From NCBI GenBank assembly GCA_008692225.1, contig VICG01000003.1, positions 3,028,501 through 3,092,500 on the forward strand: a DNA stretch of 64,000 nt. The letters are read 5' to 3'. The stretch comes from Monilinia fructicola (Eukaryota > Ascomycota > Leotiomycetes > Helotiales > Sclerotiniaceae). Made by a program: the position numbers and the translations under genes. The notes under the pieces are model-generated. The model was not told the origin of the DNA. It did not search any database and saw only the letters and a list, made by a program, of their open reading frames with translations. This document shows, piece by piece, positions 37,021-50,364 of this stretch; positions within the stretch are counted from its first letter, which is position 1, and every line of letters begins with the position of its first letter.

Positions 37021-40000
37021 TCCGGATGGACTCGGATATCCCGAGCCCCGCGAGTTTGTTGGTTGAACGTGTGTGAGTTATTACCCTGAAGCCTGTAGAG
37101 TGCTAGTCGTAGTCGCTGATAAATTTCATTCATTATTGAGGAAAATTAGCAAGGTTGAGTTGCGCATCTAATGACCTCAAGTCTCTGGAGTCTCAAGTCT
37201 CGACCCCCGACCTCGACCTCGACCTCGATCACGACCTCGATCTTGACATGAATTGATGTCTCCGAGTCATCCGTTGAATGGAGTCATCCGCTAAACTCTT
37301 CTCAGGAGTCTTAGAAGTGTTGATATTTTGGTACCGAATGCACTACAAATTAGAGCAGTTCTCAAATATACGGCACGGCCCATTAGAAATGAAAAGCGCA
37401 TAGAACTAAGACTTATTCACCTTAGACTGAGGAAGTGCCGTTTCATCGAAAAAAAGGACGAACTGCTCGCTTCTCAAAAATATAATTGTGATCAACACAT
37501 CAACCGCTCTTCAATCGGAACTTGTCTTTGCTGTGATGTTGGGTTGAAGAACTTTCGCTTACCAGTCTCTCTTTTTAGCCTATGCGGTACAGTAGGTACC
37601 TAATAACTAGCTACCCTACGGAGTATGTGTTGATACTACATTGTAATCTTACATCCCGATGCATCTTGCAGAACAGTTAGTTAGGGACGGAGAAGGAGGC
37701 TGTATGATTTACTCTGTACCGAGATGGCAAAAGTCTATAGAGATAATTAAGAAACAAATATAATGGGATATGGTTCGTGAGCTAGGTAGGCATGCATTGT
37801 AGTTGAACTGGTTGGAGGATAGGATAGGATAGAATAGGATAGAATAAAAGTCCAGTATTTGTATTTTGTATTTACCAGACAGCCCCAGAGAGCTTTAATT
37901 GGAAAAAGTCAACAATTAGAGTCCTCGAAATTACCAATTGAACCAATCAATCAATTGAGATACGCGTTTTATGCGTGAGTTTGAAGGGCTGTGTCTTAAC
38001 CCTTGTCGTCGTGTTGACTCCGAGAGCCTATGAATGCACAGAGGAGAGGTTGTGATTCTGGGGGCTGACATATACTTGATAATTGGCTTACGATGGTAAG
38101 ATGTTGGTAAGACAGCCCTGGAGACGGTAGATAGAAATGTTGCGAGGGATGAAATTATTCTCAATCATCCTCATCCAATCAAATGATGTTGAAACATCCT
38201 GTACAGTTCGGAGTAGATGGAAAAGCTTTCTTTCGGTTATTCTTGTCCTACCGGGTCTTGATGTCTCTGATGCCGAATCTTTCCCAAGATTGTTCCTTTG
38301 TATAAACATACTTATTACTTATACGGAGGACACCTAGTACAGTCCTTGCGGGCAATTAGCCAGATCGAATTCGTATAGCAATCTCCTTGTTCTTGTTCCT
38401 CGTAGCGTTTTGGCCATATGTACAGGCAGAGCACAAGTTTACAACTAACTGCTGTACGGAGTAGAGAATGTGACGGTAAAAGAGTGAGGAAATGGAACCC
38501 TTCCTCGAAGTGGAAATATCAATGGAGTGACCTGGTAGTTAGCTGCTAATTATGAATAGATAAGATGGCGATCAAAGCGAAAGCATATCAAAGACCTAGT
38601 AGTAAATCATAACATGCTATTATTAATAACCATTGTACTGTATGCGCAGGCCATGGAGGGTAATCTTATTATACTCATGCCAGTCAAGTATCTAGGTTGT
38701 CTCTTCTAGGCCTTTTAACTTTGTGAAGACGTGAATGGAAGACGGAGACTAAAGATGTCTTTGGCGGTATGAAAGTATATTCTAGCCTTACTAAGCACTA
38801 CCCAACCAAGTCTTTCTTGTACGTCTTGTAAGTCTATTCATGTAGCCATCTAGGACCCAGAGACCGGTGACAGAAAAGACAGAGAGAATAAAACCAACAA
38901 AGTATACATGAGAGAAAAGAGATTATCTCAATTATAAAAGATTGGATATCATTCAAGAACGAAGCTATTTTATATGTTTCCACCCCAAAAGAAGGAAATA
39001 ACAACCGGGTAGTTCGTTGTTGGTACTTGTTACGAGTAGTCCCTAGAGATGTTGTTTAACCCCTGACTAGATGCTTCACCTAATTTCCTCATCAGACTGT
39101 ACTATGACATCCCCGCCACTATCCCATGCATATCTTTATGCTAAACTATATTCATCCTTAGTCACTTCTCTCGCCTGATCCATTTTGTATATTGACTTGC
39201 AGTTTTATATCGAAACCCTTGCAAAGACTTGATCCCACAAACCTTTTCACATTCCATCCTTGCCAGTAGCTATTCACGGCCATTCAAGACCAGTCAATTT
39301 GAGGGGGAGCTGCGAGAGCCATCCTTTAGCCTTAGATTGCTCCTGGCCCTGGGCCAAGTTCCCTAGGCATGGAGCTCCGAAACTTATATGTGCCTTGACG
39401 GGTGCTATTACCCATGACATGAATATCCACATATGGCACATCCATAGGTAAAGGGTTGCGTCCGTGTGTTCTTGATTCTCGTGGATCTTCACTTCCTTCA
39501 TTCTCATTCTTGCTCGAAGTCAGCCTGTGATGTATTTTACATAGCATAACCATTACCCATATTCAAATCGAAGGCTTCATACCACGGCAGTACCGCCCGT
39601 ATCGATAGGTTCTGTTCCTCCGAACCTCCTGTGTCTGTCTAGTTTCAGAGTGGGACAACTGGAGAGACCGCAGCAGGAGAATTTCCACGATCGTCGCATA
39701 TTTGCTTTTTCTACGTTGCGCAAGAGAGATAGACGGTGAGTACTTCTTGTACCTTTGTACCATACTACAATAACGCCACGAATCTAAGCTCTCGAAACAA
39801 GATGTTTGAGGAAATGCTGTGGTAGCTTGGAAACCATGCGATTGCCATGAACCAATGCTAATTGATATCTTTCCCCAGCAAAGAAAGCCCGGAATTGCTC
39901 AGGTTCTCAATTCTCAATTCTCAATCCTCGACATCGCACCTCGCTACCCTTCTCATTCTTTCTGTCTCAAGCCTGAGAACCTGGCGGCGCATCTCAAACA

Positions 40001-40747
40001 TTTGAGGCTGAAGTAGTCGACATGAACTACGACACGCGGTCGTAAATTCTATCACTAGCCGTGAAGCAAGGAAAACACGGGTCGAAAAGTATAACTGCCT
40101 TGTCCAACCATTACGAAACGGATTTCCAAAAGCATATTATCATGGCATGTTGATCGGTGTCTTATAAGGTAGGCGCCGAGATGCTAACCAATAATTATTC
40201 TTGAAATCAACTTCAACCTTGGGATATACATATACTAATGAATCATTTTTTAATTTAGCATCATCATTTCAAAACCAATTACAGTTTTTCGTTGCTTTTT
40301 TCATTTCTTTTCCTAATTTTATATATATTCACGCAAGCAAGCTTATTTTGGATACATTCAGAGCAGTCCTCAAGAATTGTCCCATCGAGAGTTTCGTATC
40401 CTGGACCTAGTCCAATATCACATCTATTTGACTTTTTATCGAGTCAGCCCTTTTCAATCTAAGAGATACACATCGAAGAAACCCGTTCGTATGTGAGGAG
40501 TCATCTCCACAAGAAGTTTCCCTACCGCATCCTTTGTATAAACATTTTGAATATCCAGCAAAGCTACCCAGGAATTACCCGAGCTTTGGTCAAGTCAAGT
40601 GAATCTTTGAAAAAACAGCCATCGAACGATTCGAGGTTTTCTTCATGCACTAATTCGCTCAAGCTCCGAGGTGGTTGGTTCATGGGTGCTTGTGTTTGAG
40701 TCTTTTTCTTTTCTTCCCTTCAAGAATAGACAAGCACACCAGCAGCC

Positions 40748-43700
40748 ATGATGAGAGACAACGGGTGGGAGACGGAAGATGAGTATGTAGCAGCAGCTCA
40801 GCATCATCTTCCTCCTCCATCAGATACACCTTATATAACTCCATCGCCATCTATCCGCTCAAACCGTTCAATCCGCTCAAGGCACTCATCCAGACGTTCG
40901 TCGCGACAAAAATCAATCTCCCCAGGACCTTCTTCTTCTCCACCGCCACTCCCAATGGGTGAAAAGCGTATGAGTGGCTCTCATGATGTAACCAACGATG
41001 AAACGTAAGAGAGGAGACGAAGTTCGTGAAGGACTGAATACTGACGAGATGAACAGGATTTCCATTCTCGATCCAAGACGATTTACGCCAACCTTGCATG
41101 CCAATCTAGTTGCCGAAATTCTAACGTTACGTAGGGACCAAGAAGACAAACTCAAGGTCATTGAGAGCTTGGAAGAAGCACTCCACGATGCTCGTGGTGA
41201 ACATGAATCTTTGGAAGATCGTCTTGCGGATAGTGCAAAGGAAAATCGGTCTTTGAAGCGTCAATTGGCTTTGTTGGAAGGTGGGACCTCTTCCGCTCTA
41301 TCTGAATTAGCAAAGGAACGAGATGAAGCAGTTGAAGTTACTACAGAGATGCGTCGTCGGCTGGAGGCAGTGCAGAAGAAACTCAAAAGCCGAGATGAGG
41401 ATGCAGATAGGGTACAAAACCTTTGGGCAAACGACAAGGACAATTGGGACGAAGAGAGGAGAAGGCTGGAGGTAAAGATTCAAGTTTCCGAAAATAGGTT
41501 GAAGACAGTCTTGGATGAAGTTGCCGCCTATGAAGCTAGTCGTTCAAAAATTTACCCACAAGCCCCTGATACCGAAGAAAATGGAAATGATAGCGATGGT
41601 GGTAGTGTACGAACCATGAGTTTAAGCAGCAGCATACGATTTTCGATGCTTAATGGACCGAATGGATATGGAGTGACCAAAGGAAATGGCATCAGTCTTG
41701 CTGATGAATTGGATCTCGATGACAACGAGACTTATTATGAGGGTGGACGTGATAGTATTGCGTCATCTCCGGCGAAACATCAGCGAAATCAAAGCCGTGA
41801 AAGTATCATATTCCGCACTCATCGTAGAAACCAGAGCGGCGACAGTATGAATCGACATGGAAGTATCAACCGAGGTAGAACATTACTCAACCAATCGGTC
41901 TTGGACAGGCTGGAAGGACGCATCTCAGAAGACGACGAGGTTGCACCCAAACCCAAGTTCATATATGTCGACACTGGCATTCAGTACTCCCCTCCACCAT
42001 CTCCAAAGTTAGCGTCAGTAATTGAGATAATCTCTGTTATTGAACCAACAGCTTCAGTCGAAACAGAGATTTCCCAAAAGCGCGAGGAATGTCCTTCATT
42101 TGAGACGCCAGTTAAAGAATGGGAGGTGGGTGCAAACCAGCGAAGAAAGCGCGTGTATACGAATCCTCCATTGGTGATTGAGCCTCCGAAGATTTCTCCC
42201 ATGGTATCTGCAGCGTCACAAACTCTGGATGAACCTCTCAGCCCCCCACGGACACCAGTTTCTCCAACTAGAGCTCCACCACCGCCGCCTTCTCAGTTCG
42301 CACCTGTTGACAAGAAAATCGAGATGACTTCCACCTCCACACAAACGGACGCTCCAATCGAAACTACCGATGCAACACCGACATCTCCAAAACGTCTCCC
42401 ACCCCTATTCCTATTCCATCAATTCAATTACACCCACCTACCTCCGCTCCGGCAACTCCTCGTGAGTCTTTGTTGCCACAACTCTCCAAAGATTTTGGCT
42501 GCCAAGTTAACATTTCAGTACCTGTACCAACAAGATCCATGGCCGTTCAAACGGAAGAAATTAGGGTGGCACAACGCTTGAATACTCTTCCACCACACCT
42601 CCACCCATCCGTGATATCTTCTAGCCCTCCATCACCTGAGCTAAAAGAGGATGGGCTCCAATTCTCGCCAATTCCGGACAGGCTTCCACCTAAGAACCCG
42701 CGCCGCCAAAATAGTCAACGAAGCATTACAACGCTCCCATCGTCGCCACCTTTGATGGAGACGAGAGATGTCTATCCAGGTAACAATGATGACGGACCTC
42801 TGGCTAAAGACAGAGGACACATCAGAAGACCGCATCGTATCAGTAGTCTATTCGCAGGCTTTGACGGTGCAAGTTCTGACGAAGCAGATGAATTTGGTGA
42901 GGGTGATATCAGCGATAGTGACTTTAGAACAGCGCTTTCTGCGCCAAAACCAACGAAAAAGGACAACAAACTTATATCCCAAGTTTCAAAATATTTCCCT
43001 CAAAAGAGGGAAGTATCTGGTGGCTTAGCCACTCAAATTTCTTCCGGGGCTCAAAATGAAGCCGATGATCAATTTGATGAAGCGGCATTAGAGCTGCCTC
43101 CTAGGACGTCCATTAAAGCTGCTCGAACTCTTGGCCAAGCTTTACCAATTACACCAATGGCCAAGCCAGCTCGGATGCATCGTGCGGCTCTTATACAAAG
43201 CGGCGTGAATGCTCATCGAGCCCGACCTGGTAGTTCTGGACTCCCCCAAGAAGTTGCACCGCCATTTCCAATACCTACTAGAGCAAGTTCTCGCAGACCT
43301 GGCGTCTCTTCTAGTGCCCCCAGCGATGGCAACAGAAGTCCCAACCATGGAAGAGGATCTAGACCTTATCGAGCTGGTAGTATAAGTCGGAGCGGCAGTG
43401 TGAGAAAAGTTCGATCTGCAGCCGCTATTACAAGAAGTAGACGCGGTGCACGACGTTCTGAGAGCATATCACCCCCCATGTCACCAATAATTCGAGAACC
43501 AGAAAGCCCTAGCTTGCCACCGCTTCCCAATAATGATATCACGACACCACGATTCTCTAGAGATAATGCAAGTAGCCGTTATAGAACGCACAGATATCAA
43601 CTATCTACGACCAACACTGCTGTTACTACAAACACCGCTGGATCATCAGCTGTGACCGATAGTCAAAGTACCAATCAAGCTACAGGCGTGGTAGATGCTA

Positions 43701-45039
43701 TTGCTCAAACGATGGTTGGAGAGTGGATGTTCAAATACGTGAGAAGACGCAAGTCTTTTGGGGGTTTCTGATCAAGATGGAGATAATGCTACCAATGGTA
43801 CTCGTCACAAGCGTTGGGTTTGGCTCGCGCCTTATGAGCGAGCTGTCATGTGGAGTAGTAAACAGCCCACGTCAGGATCAGCATTGTTGGGCAAAACTGG
43901 AAGAAAATGTAAGTCGTCGAAATCTCTTTGCCTAACAGTAATAACTAACTTCCATAGTAACCATTCAATCTGTCCTGGATGTGAAAGATGATAATCCACC
44001 ACCCAAGGGATCTGGAGGACTTTTCAATCGTTCAATTCTCATCCTTACTCCAGCACGCGCGCTCTCAAGTTCACTGCTGTTTCACGAGAACGACATTACC
44101 TTTGGCTCACCGCTCTCTCCTTCCTCGCACATTCATCACAGGCTGTACCGGATGTCATAACACCTCATGCTGCATCAACACTATCCGTTAAAACCTCCCC
44201 CACTGCCTGACTTTCAAAAGCCCGGTCGCATGCAAAAGACCCATAAAATAAGAGACTCGATCAAGGTTGCAAAGGGGAAGAACAATTTGAATCGTACCGC
44301 TCCTTCATCAACTTACTCGTCCTCTCAACAAACAGATACAAACACGAGTGTTCGCGACAACGACTCGTTTTATACAAACTCACACTCAGTACGCTCTGAC
44401 CCTGCCGAAGCACCTTTCATCCCACGGTTCTCTCCGAAAGGGGTATGAACGGCCATGGCAGGAAGCGTAGCAATACCGGCTCACATATTCCACCTCCTCT
44501 ATCTTTCCGAGGTTTCAGTGCTGGCCATGTACCTACTAATAGTACTGCTGGTATGAGTGATCGAACAGCAGGCTCTTCAGAGAACTACAGCTCTTACAAT
44601 TCTCAACCTTCCTCGGTATTGGGATACAATGGTCCCAGCAGGCGTTCATCGATTCGTACATCTGACGCCAGTGCGCGCCCCAGGAGCTGTTGTTAACAAC
44701 TTCTTCGATGCAGTAGGCACCATGCGAATGGAGGCTTTTATTTCTCCACTTGGGAATACGAAATTTGATGACTTCCCTGACGAACAAGATGAGATGGATA
44801 TGATTAGTTTGCAGCGTCGACGCAGTAGAGATGGCAGAAGAAGAAGCAGAAATAAGGAATCTTTCGGCGTTACGCGCGGTGGAGGTGCGTTCGGCGGGTA
44901 CGGTGGAAGAGCAATTGAGGACTGGTATAGTGGAAGTAGAACTGCGGGGGAGGAAGAGTATAGTCCTCGGGATATAGAAGAAAGGTCGGAGAAACTGGGG
45001 AGAGATTCTAGGGATGATAACCCTTTTAGTAATTTCTGA
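40748..45039 (+). CDS. Num1/ApsA-type cell-cortex protein with C-terminal PH domain; frameshifted as given
   Basis: Cortical anchor for dynein and mitochondria needed for nuclear migration in hyphae. The start is MMRDNGWETEDEYVAAAQHH. An N-terminal coiled coil (NLVAEILTLRRDQEDKLK, IESLEEALHDARGEHESLED) is followed by a long Ser/Pro-rich disordered middle with SQTL and STQTD motifs. The C-terminal PH domain of the Num1/Mcp5 type reads GEWMFKYVRRRKSF, HKRWVWLAPYERAVMWSSKQ, an intron near 43909-43960, then FNRSILILTP and ERHYLWLTALSFLAHS. Frame breaks: near 41000; at the A run 42389-42392, where one more A gives TSPTPIPIPS; in CGCGCG near 44060; near 44205; near 44443 (GGGG); and near 44680 (CCCC). 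Each side continues family-like sequence. The tail ends RDSRDDNPFSNF at 45039. Confidence 0.8.
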
Positions 45040-47072
45040 TCTCGCCACCCACGTACACAACACAACTATTAATTAGGTTGGTTTCTTTGATCCCGCCTAT
45101 ACATTCATTACATTTCCTTGAGTCTGGGATGGGGCAGGATTGGCTTGGGTTGGGTTGGTCTGGTGGTTATTAGATGGGGCGGTGGGCAGGGAGGAACTTC
45201 ACAAAGCTTGGCGTGGGAAAGCCGGCTAGGATCTTGAGGAAGGATTGGAGAGGATCTGGAGGGAATTGGCCATTCTTGGGGAAGGAGGTTTCTCTCTCTC
45301 AAAGAAGAGGAAACATGCGGCTCGCGCCCACACAACCGACGTCATCTCGATTGATTTGAAATCGATACCTTTACTCCTAATGTTTTTGTATATTCATAGT
45401 ACTCTGCAAGCCAGCAAGCAGGCTTCTTGTTATTTCCTTGGACCTTTTATTTTCTTGTACTCGACTCTTTTTCTTTTCTTCCTCTTCTCCCGGAGACCTT
45501 TCTTTCGATCGGTAGCACGTTTTCTTTTGCTGGATATCCTATGCGCTCGGTATTGGAGTGGAAGGATGGTCGAATACCCATTTCTTGACGTTGGCCTTTT
45601 TTTTTCTTTTCTTTTTTTTTTTTTTTTTGCTTCAACTACTGCTTTTTTACGGGATGATTACAGTACCCTTTATTCTATTCTAAAGCTCGGAGGGGGGGTG
45701 ATTGACGGATGTGGAGTTGGCAGATGTAGAGGAGGGGAAGAGGGGGGCCGGGGAAGGGAGAGTTGAGTATCAGGAAGGAGGAAATATGGTGCTGAGTGAG
45801 AGGTGAGAGGTGAGAGGTGAGAGGCGAGAGGCGAGAGGCGAGAGGGAGAGGTGAGAGGTGAGAGGTGAGAGGTGAGAGGTGAGAGGTGAGAGGTGAGAGG
45901 TGAGAGGTGAGAGGTGAGAGGTGAGAGGTGAGAGGTCGAGAGAGGCGAGAGGTGAGAGGTGAGAGGTGAGAGGTGAGAGGTGAGAGGTGAGAGGTGAGAG
46001 GTGTGAGAGGTGAGAGGTGAGAGGTGAGAGGTGAGAGGTGAGAGGTGAGAGGTGAGAGGTGAGAGGTGAGAGGTGAGAGGTGAGAGGTGAGAGGTGAGAG
46101 GAGTGATAAGGATGATGTGAGATAGCACGATGATAATCTGACAGAGTAAAAGTAAATAAATTACCTACAGATATATTGATGTGTTATATGTAATATATGT
46201 ATTGTGCTATATGTCTATTTCGTGACAATGTAATTCCCTCCTCCCAATCATCACCTCAAGCCCCCTCTTCCCTTGAAGAGAAGCGAGAAGCGAGAAGCCA
46301 AAACCACAAACCGCCTTGTCGTCAACTCAAACAAAACTTTATTTTTAGTTCTTTGCGTATCAGAAGGTTAATATATTGGAGCAGTCAATCATTACCCAGA
46401 AAAGTTGCTGGTGGAGAAGATATTTGCTTATTAATCATTCCGGCTCTGGAATTCCTACACTACTCCGTGCGGAGAGCAGAGTAGTTTTAGTCCTAAGCTT
46501 TGGACCGAGCTTAAGGTTTTTAATCATTGCTGGAGAAAGCTAAGGGCTGGTAGGAAAGGAGGTGGGGATCGACTCTCAACTGGCTGCAACGATTCCTTAC
46601 TAAGCTCATCATGGTCCGCTAGGTATATATTGAGGCGCTTTACTAAAACCCTATGTAGGTCTGCCATCAGTCCGATGTAACATACACATTCGCCATGACG
46701 CCAAACCGAGGAGGTAGGTGAGATTCCATCTGCATATGTAAGGTATGATGATGTTGGTTCTGTTGGTGTGTACGTTCCTTTATCCTTTTACATGTCGGCC
46801 TCCGGTTCGGTTTCAAGCAGCCTTTTGACCGAGACGGATATTCCAAGTCGGATCTCTCGAGGTAAGGCAGGGTGAGTAAGTTCCGTTGAGATATATTTGT
46901 GTGCGCCATCTGGGAGCATCAGATAGTCAGCTTCTATCTAGATTAGGTATGTGAGACAGAGCTTGTACGGTTGGAAATTAATAACGCGACAACAACAACA
47001 ACAACGCATTCAATCAACAGTAAGCTTCGCGCTCTTCATCTCATTCTCATCAAAAACAACTCAACTCTATCC
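45040..47072. other. Intergenic with heptamer minisatellite
   Basis: Contains the num1 3' UTR, pyrimidine-rich sequence with a poly-T run (45597-45629), the GAGAGGT array, and the CoA ligase promoter. A run of ACAACAACA sits at 46990-47005, just before the ligase leader. Confidence 0.6.
45796..46101. repeat. GAGAGGT heptamer minisatellite
   Basis: About 43 units of a 7-bp GAGAGGT repeat over 306 bp, with GAGAGGC variants clustered near the left end and a few phase breaks (near 45845, 45933-45945 and 46003). All frames are open for long stretches because 7 is not a multiple of 3; this is not coding. Confidence 0.95.
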
Positions 47073-49467
47073 ATGCCACCAGGATACATAATGTCCCGTT
47101 ATCCCAAGATGAAGTTCATGCACAATCTCTCTCCGATCCGCAGTCTTTCTGGGCAAAACAAGCCTCTTATCTTCATTGGCATAAACCTCCGACCCGAATC
47201 CTGGCGGAGAAAACCAAGACTTTAAGATCGGGTGCGGAACATAAAGATTGGGAATGGTTTGGAGATGGGGAAATTAGTACTTGCTACAATTGTGTGGATA
47301 GACATGTTTTGGCGGGAAATGGAGGAGAAACGGCGATTATTTGGGACAGTCCTGTTACGGGATGCAAGGACAAGATTAGTTATACGGAGCTACTGAGAGA
47401 GGTGGAAGTTTTCGCGGGCGTGCTAAGAGAAGAGGGGGTAAAGAGGGGTGATGTAGTTCTGGTTTATAGTGAGTTCGATGGAGATATCTCAAATGCTTAT
47501 CATAAAAGAAAGAAGATCTAATGAACTACAGTGCCGATGATTCCTGCAGCCCTCATAGGTACCTCGCAATATCACGCCTAGGAGCAATCCACGCCGTCGT
47601 ATTTGGAGGGTTTGCCTCGACAAGTTTAGCCCAACGAATCGAGGCCGCAAAAGCCCGTTGCTATTCTCACAGCTTCATGTGGAATCGACGGAGCCAAGCC
47701 CCCTTTGTCATATCGACCTTTTGTCACCGAAGCCATCGCCCTTTCATCTCATAAACCTCGCAAGACAATCATTTGGCAACGCGAACAACTGCGATGGGAA
47801 AATCTCAATGCAGAAAACGGAGAGAGAAATTGGCAGCGATTACTTAAAAGTGCGGGTTCTCGCGGTGTAAAAGCAGAGTGTGTCCCGGTGAAAAGTACAG
47901 ATGGTCTGTATATAATTTACACCTCTGGTACGACTGGTTTGCCCAAAGGTGTATTAAGAGAAGCGGGTGGTAATGCTGTGGGTTTGAATCTATCGATTGG
48001 TTATGTGTTTGGTATTCATGGCCCTGGAGATGTGATCTTTTGCGCATCAGATATTGGATGGGTAGTTGGCCATTCATATATTCTCTACGCGCCACTTTTG
48101 GCCGGCGCAACCACCGTTCTTTTCGAGGGAAAGCCGGTGGGAACGCCTAATGCGGGGACCTTTTGGAGAATCGTGGATGAATATAAAGTCAACACTGTCT
48201 TTACAGCTCCCACAGCTCTTCGTGCTATTCGTCGCGACGATTCGGAGAATAAGCTATTCAAGGAGGTTGGGGAAAGAGGTGGACTTAAGACTTTACGTGC
48301 GCTGTTTCTTGCGGGCGAACGGTCAGAGCCGAGTATCATTACGATGTATCAAGAACTTCTCGCGAAATATGCGGCAAAAGGAGCGACTGTGATAGATCAC
48401 TGGTGGTCATCTGAATCAGGTAGTCCTATGACTGGTATCGCACTTTCGCCTCACAGCGCTTTATCTCGCACCGCTCATAGAACCGGCCCAATAATCCCTG
48501 CCAAGCCTGGAAGCGCCGGCAAGCCGCTTCCTGGTTTTGATGTGCGCATTGTAGATGATTCAGGTAACGAAGTTCCATGTGACACCATGGGTAATATTGT
48601 TCTTGGGATCCCGTTAGCTCCAACGGGATTCAGAACGCTGTGGGAAGATGAGGAGAGGTTTTATAAGGGGTATATGAAACGGTTCGGGGGGCGATGGATT
48701 GATACCGGGGATGCGGGAATGGTGGATGGAGGGGGGTGGATCAGTGTTATGAGTCGGAGTGATGACATTATCAATGTGGCAGCCCCATCGATTTAGCACA
48801 GGTTTGTGACTCGTTTTCCTCGGATTCCTCCCTGTTTTTAATCATCACGACAATTCATTCCCGTCTTCTATGACGAAAAAAGAGAGCAAAACTAAAAAGC
48901 ACCCCAAAAGGCACAATTGAACAAGCAATTTCAACACATCCCCTTGTAACAGAATGTTGCGTGGTCGGTATCCCAGATTCCCTCAAAGGTCACCTGCCTT
49001 TTGCATTCATAACTCTTTCGACACCTACTCACCCTGTATCCGCGATCCCCGATCTAGAACTGGCGAACGAGATACAGGGGTTAGTTAAGAGGCAAATTGG
49101 GGCCATTGCTCGGTTGGGAGGTATTATTCAAGGGAGAAATATGATCCCGAAGACGAGGAGTGGTGAGTTTTGTTGCTTTACTATTTCATTGTTTTTTCGG
49201 GGGGAAGAGTAAGGGGTTGAAGAATGACGGAAATCCGGATAAATTGTTCTTGATTAATAATTCGGATTGGTAGGGAAGACGCTAAGGAGGGTATTGAAAG
49301 AGTTGTTGGAGAATGGATATCATGGGTTGTGGAGAGGAAAGTTAATCTTCCGGCGACGATTGAGGATGAGGGTGTGGTTGAGGTGGCGAGGGGGAAAGGT
49401 GGGAGAGTATTTTCAGATTAAGGGGAGGGAGAGGAAAGGGGGGGCGGAGGGGAAGGCGAAATTGTAA
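47073..49467 (+). CDS. AMP-binding short-chain acyl-CoA ligase (ACSS3/propionate-CoA ligase-like); frameshifted as given
   Basis: ATP-dependent ligase that makes propionyl- or acetyl-CoA through an acyl-adenylate. The N-terminal ACAS region reads VPLSQDEVHAQSLSDPQSFW then WFGDGEISTCYNCVDRHV. The ATP loop is YTSGTTGLPKG near 47925-47955, the A5 motif is HWWSSESGSPMTG (WWQTE in many relatives), A7 is WIDTGDAGMVD, and A8/A10 include RSDDIINVAAHR and PKTRSGKTLRR with the catalytic lysine. Introns are likely near 47469-47530 (GTGAGT), 48801-48900 and 49163-49274. Frame breaks: one G short at the start (47073-47076, expected to give MATRIHN), near 47560, an extra A in 47649-47652, an extra C in 48783-48786, and more near the C terminus. 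The stop is at 49421 or 49467 depending on frame. Confidence 0.75.
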
Positions 49468-50364
49468 GGGGTGGAGTAGTAGGTCTGAGATGGATTAGAA
49501 TATAAATGCCATGGATGTTTGAGATTTGTGGGAAGATGAAAAATATTAACCCATTATTTGCCATCTCTCCAATTGTAAATTTCATATCTTTGTGTATATG
49601 TGTATATATGTATATGTATATATGTATATGTGTGTTATGTGTATATATGTATGTGTATTAAGTATATGTATAGTATATATGTACTATGTGTGTATGTATA
49701 TATCATGTAATGCATATATGTCTGTATGTATATATGTATATGTATATATATGTATATTTATATATGTATATATGTATATGTGTATATGTGTATATGTGTA
49801 TATATGTATATATATATATATGTATATATGTGTATATATGTATATATGTATATATGTATATATGTATATGTGTATATATGTATATATGTATATATGTATA
49901 TGTATATATGTATATGTGTGTATATATATATATGTATATATGTATATATGCATATGTGTGTACCCCAAAGAACAAACAAATACATATACCACTCAAACGC
50001 TACGAGCTCGAACATCCGCACAAGATTTAATCTGTATTGTCGAGAGGGGATCGTGTTAGATTGCCTGTGTTTTATGCATTCCCTCATGGCCGATGTTTCG
50101 GATGTAGACGCGGGAGGATCGGGAGATATTTTGATGTCTTGGTATCTAACGTTGATGTGGATGGGTAATTATGGAGATTTCTAACCAGGATGATATATTT
50201 CCACGCATCTCTCTTCGCATCTGCCGAGCGCTGCATAATACATGCGAGGAAACGCACCCCGTCTTCGCCGTCCTGCGTGACTTTGTGCCCCTCTCCCCTC
50301 TCCCCTCTCCCGTCGCGTCCCCTCCCCTCCAAACATCCCAGCCGATCCAAGGGAACGACATCCC
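49468..50364. other. Intergenic between convergent genes, mostly microsatellite
   Basis: Between the CoA ligase and the dehydratase stops. The TATATG array fills about 370 bp; the rest is 3' flank. Confidence 0.6.
49591..49962. repeat. TATATG/TATGTG microsatellite
   Basis: About 370 bp of alternating purine-pyrimidine TATATG, TATGTG and TATATATA units. Long Tyr/Ile open frames on both strands are artefacts of the repeat. Confidence 0.95.

Larger units (their letters stand above)
32845..40747. other. 8-kb gene desert
   Basis: No convincing coding exon, tRNA or transposon over nearly 8 kb. Features seen: GA-rich array (35131-35232), AT-rich block (35720-35795), CATTCCTC repeats (35935-35967), GTTACC hexamers (36087-36112), TGTGC repeats (36478-36505), GA array (36996-37020), GACCTC repeats (37203-37240), GGATA repeats (37813-37848) and several TACGGAGTA 9-mers. 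The last kilobase is probably the promoter and long 5' leader of the num1-type gene. Confidence 0.6.

Noticed and set aside
45670..46128. Minus-strand open frame of 152 codons made of SHLSPLT repeats
   Set aside because: It is the translation of the GAGAGGT heptamer array; a 7-bp unit keeps frames open by periodicity.
49592..50184. Several overlapping Tyr/Ile/Cys-rich open frames on both strands
   Set aside because: They are translations of the TATATG microsatellite.
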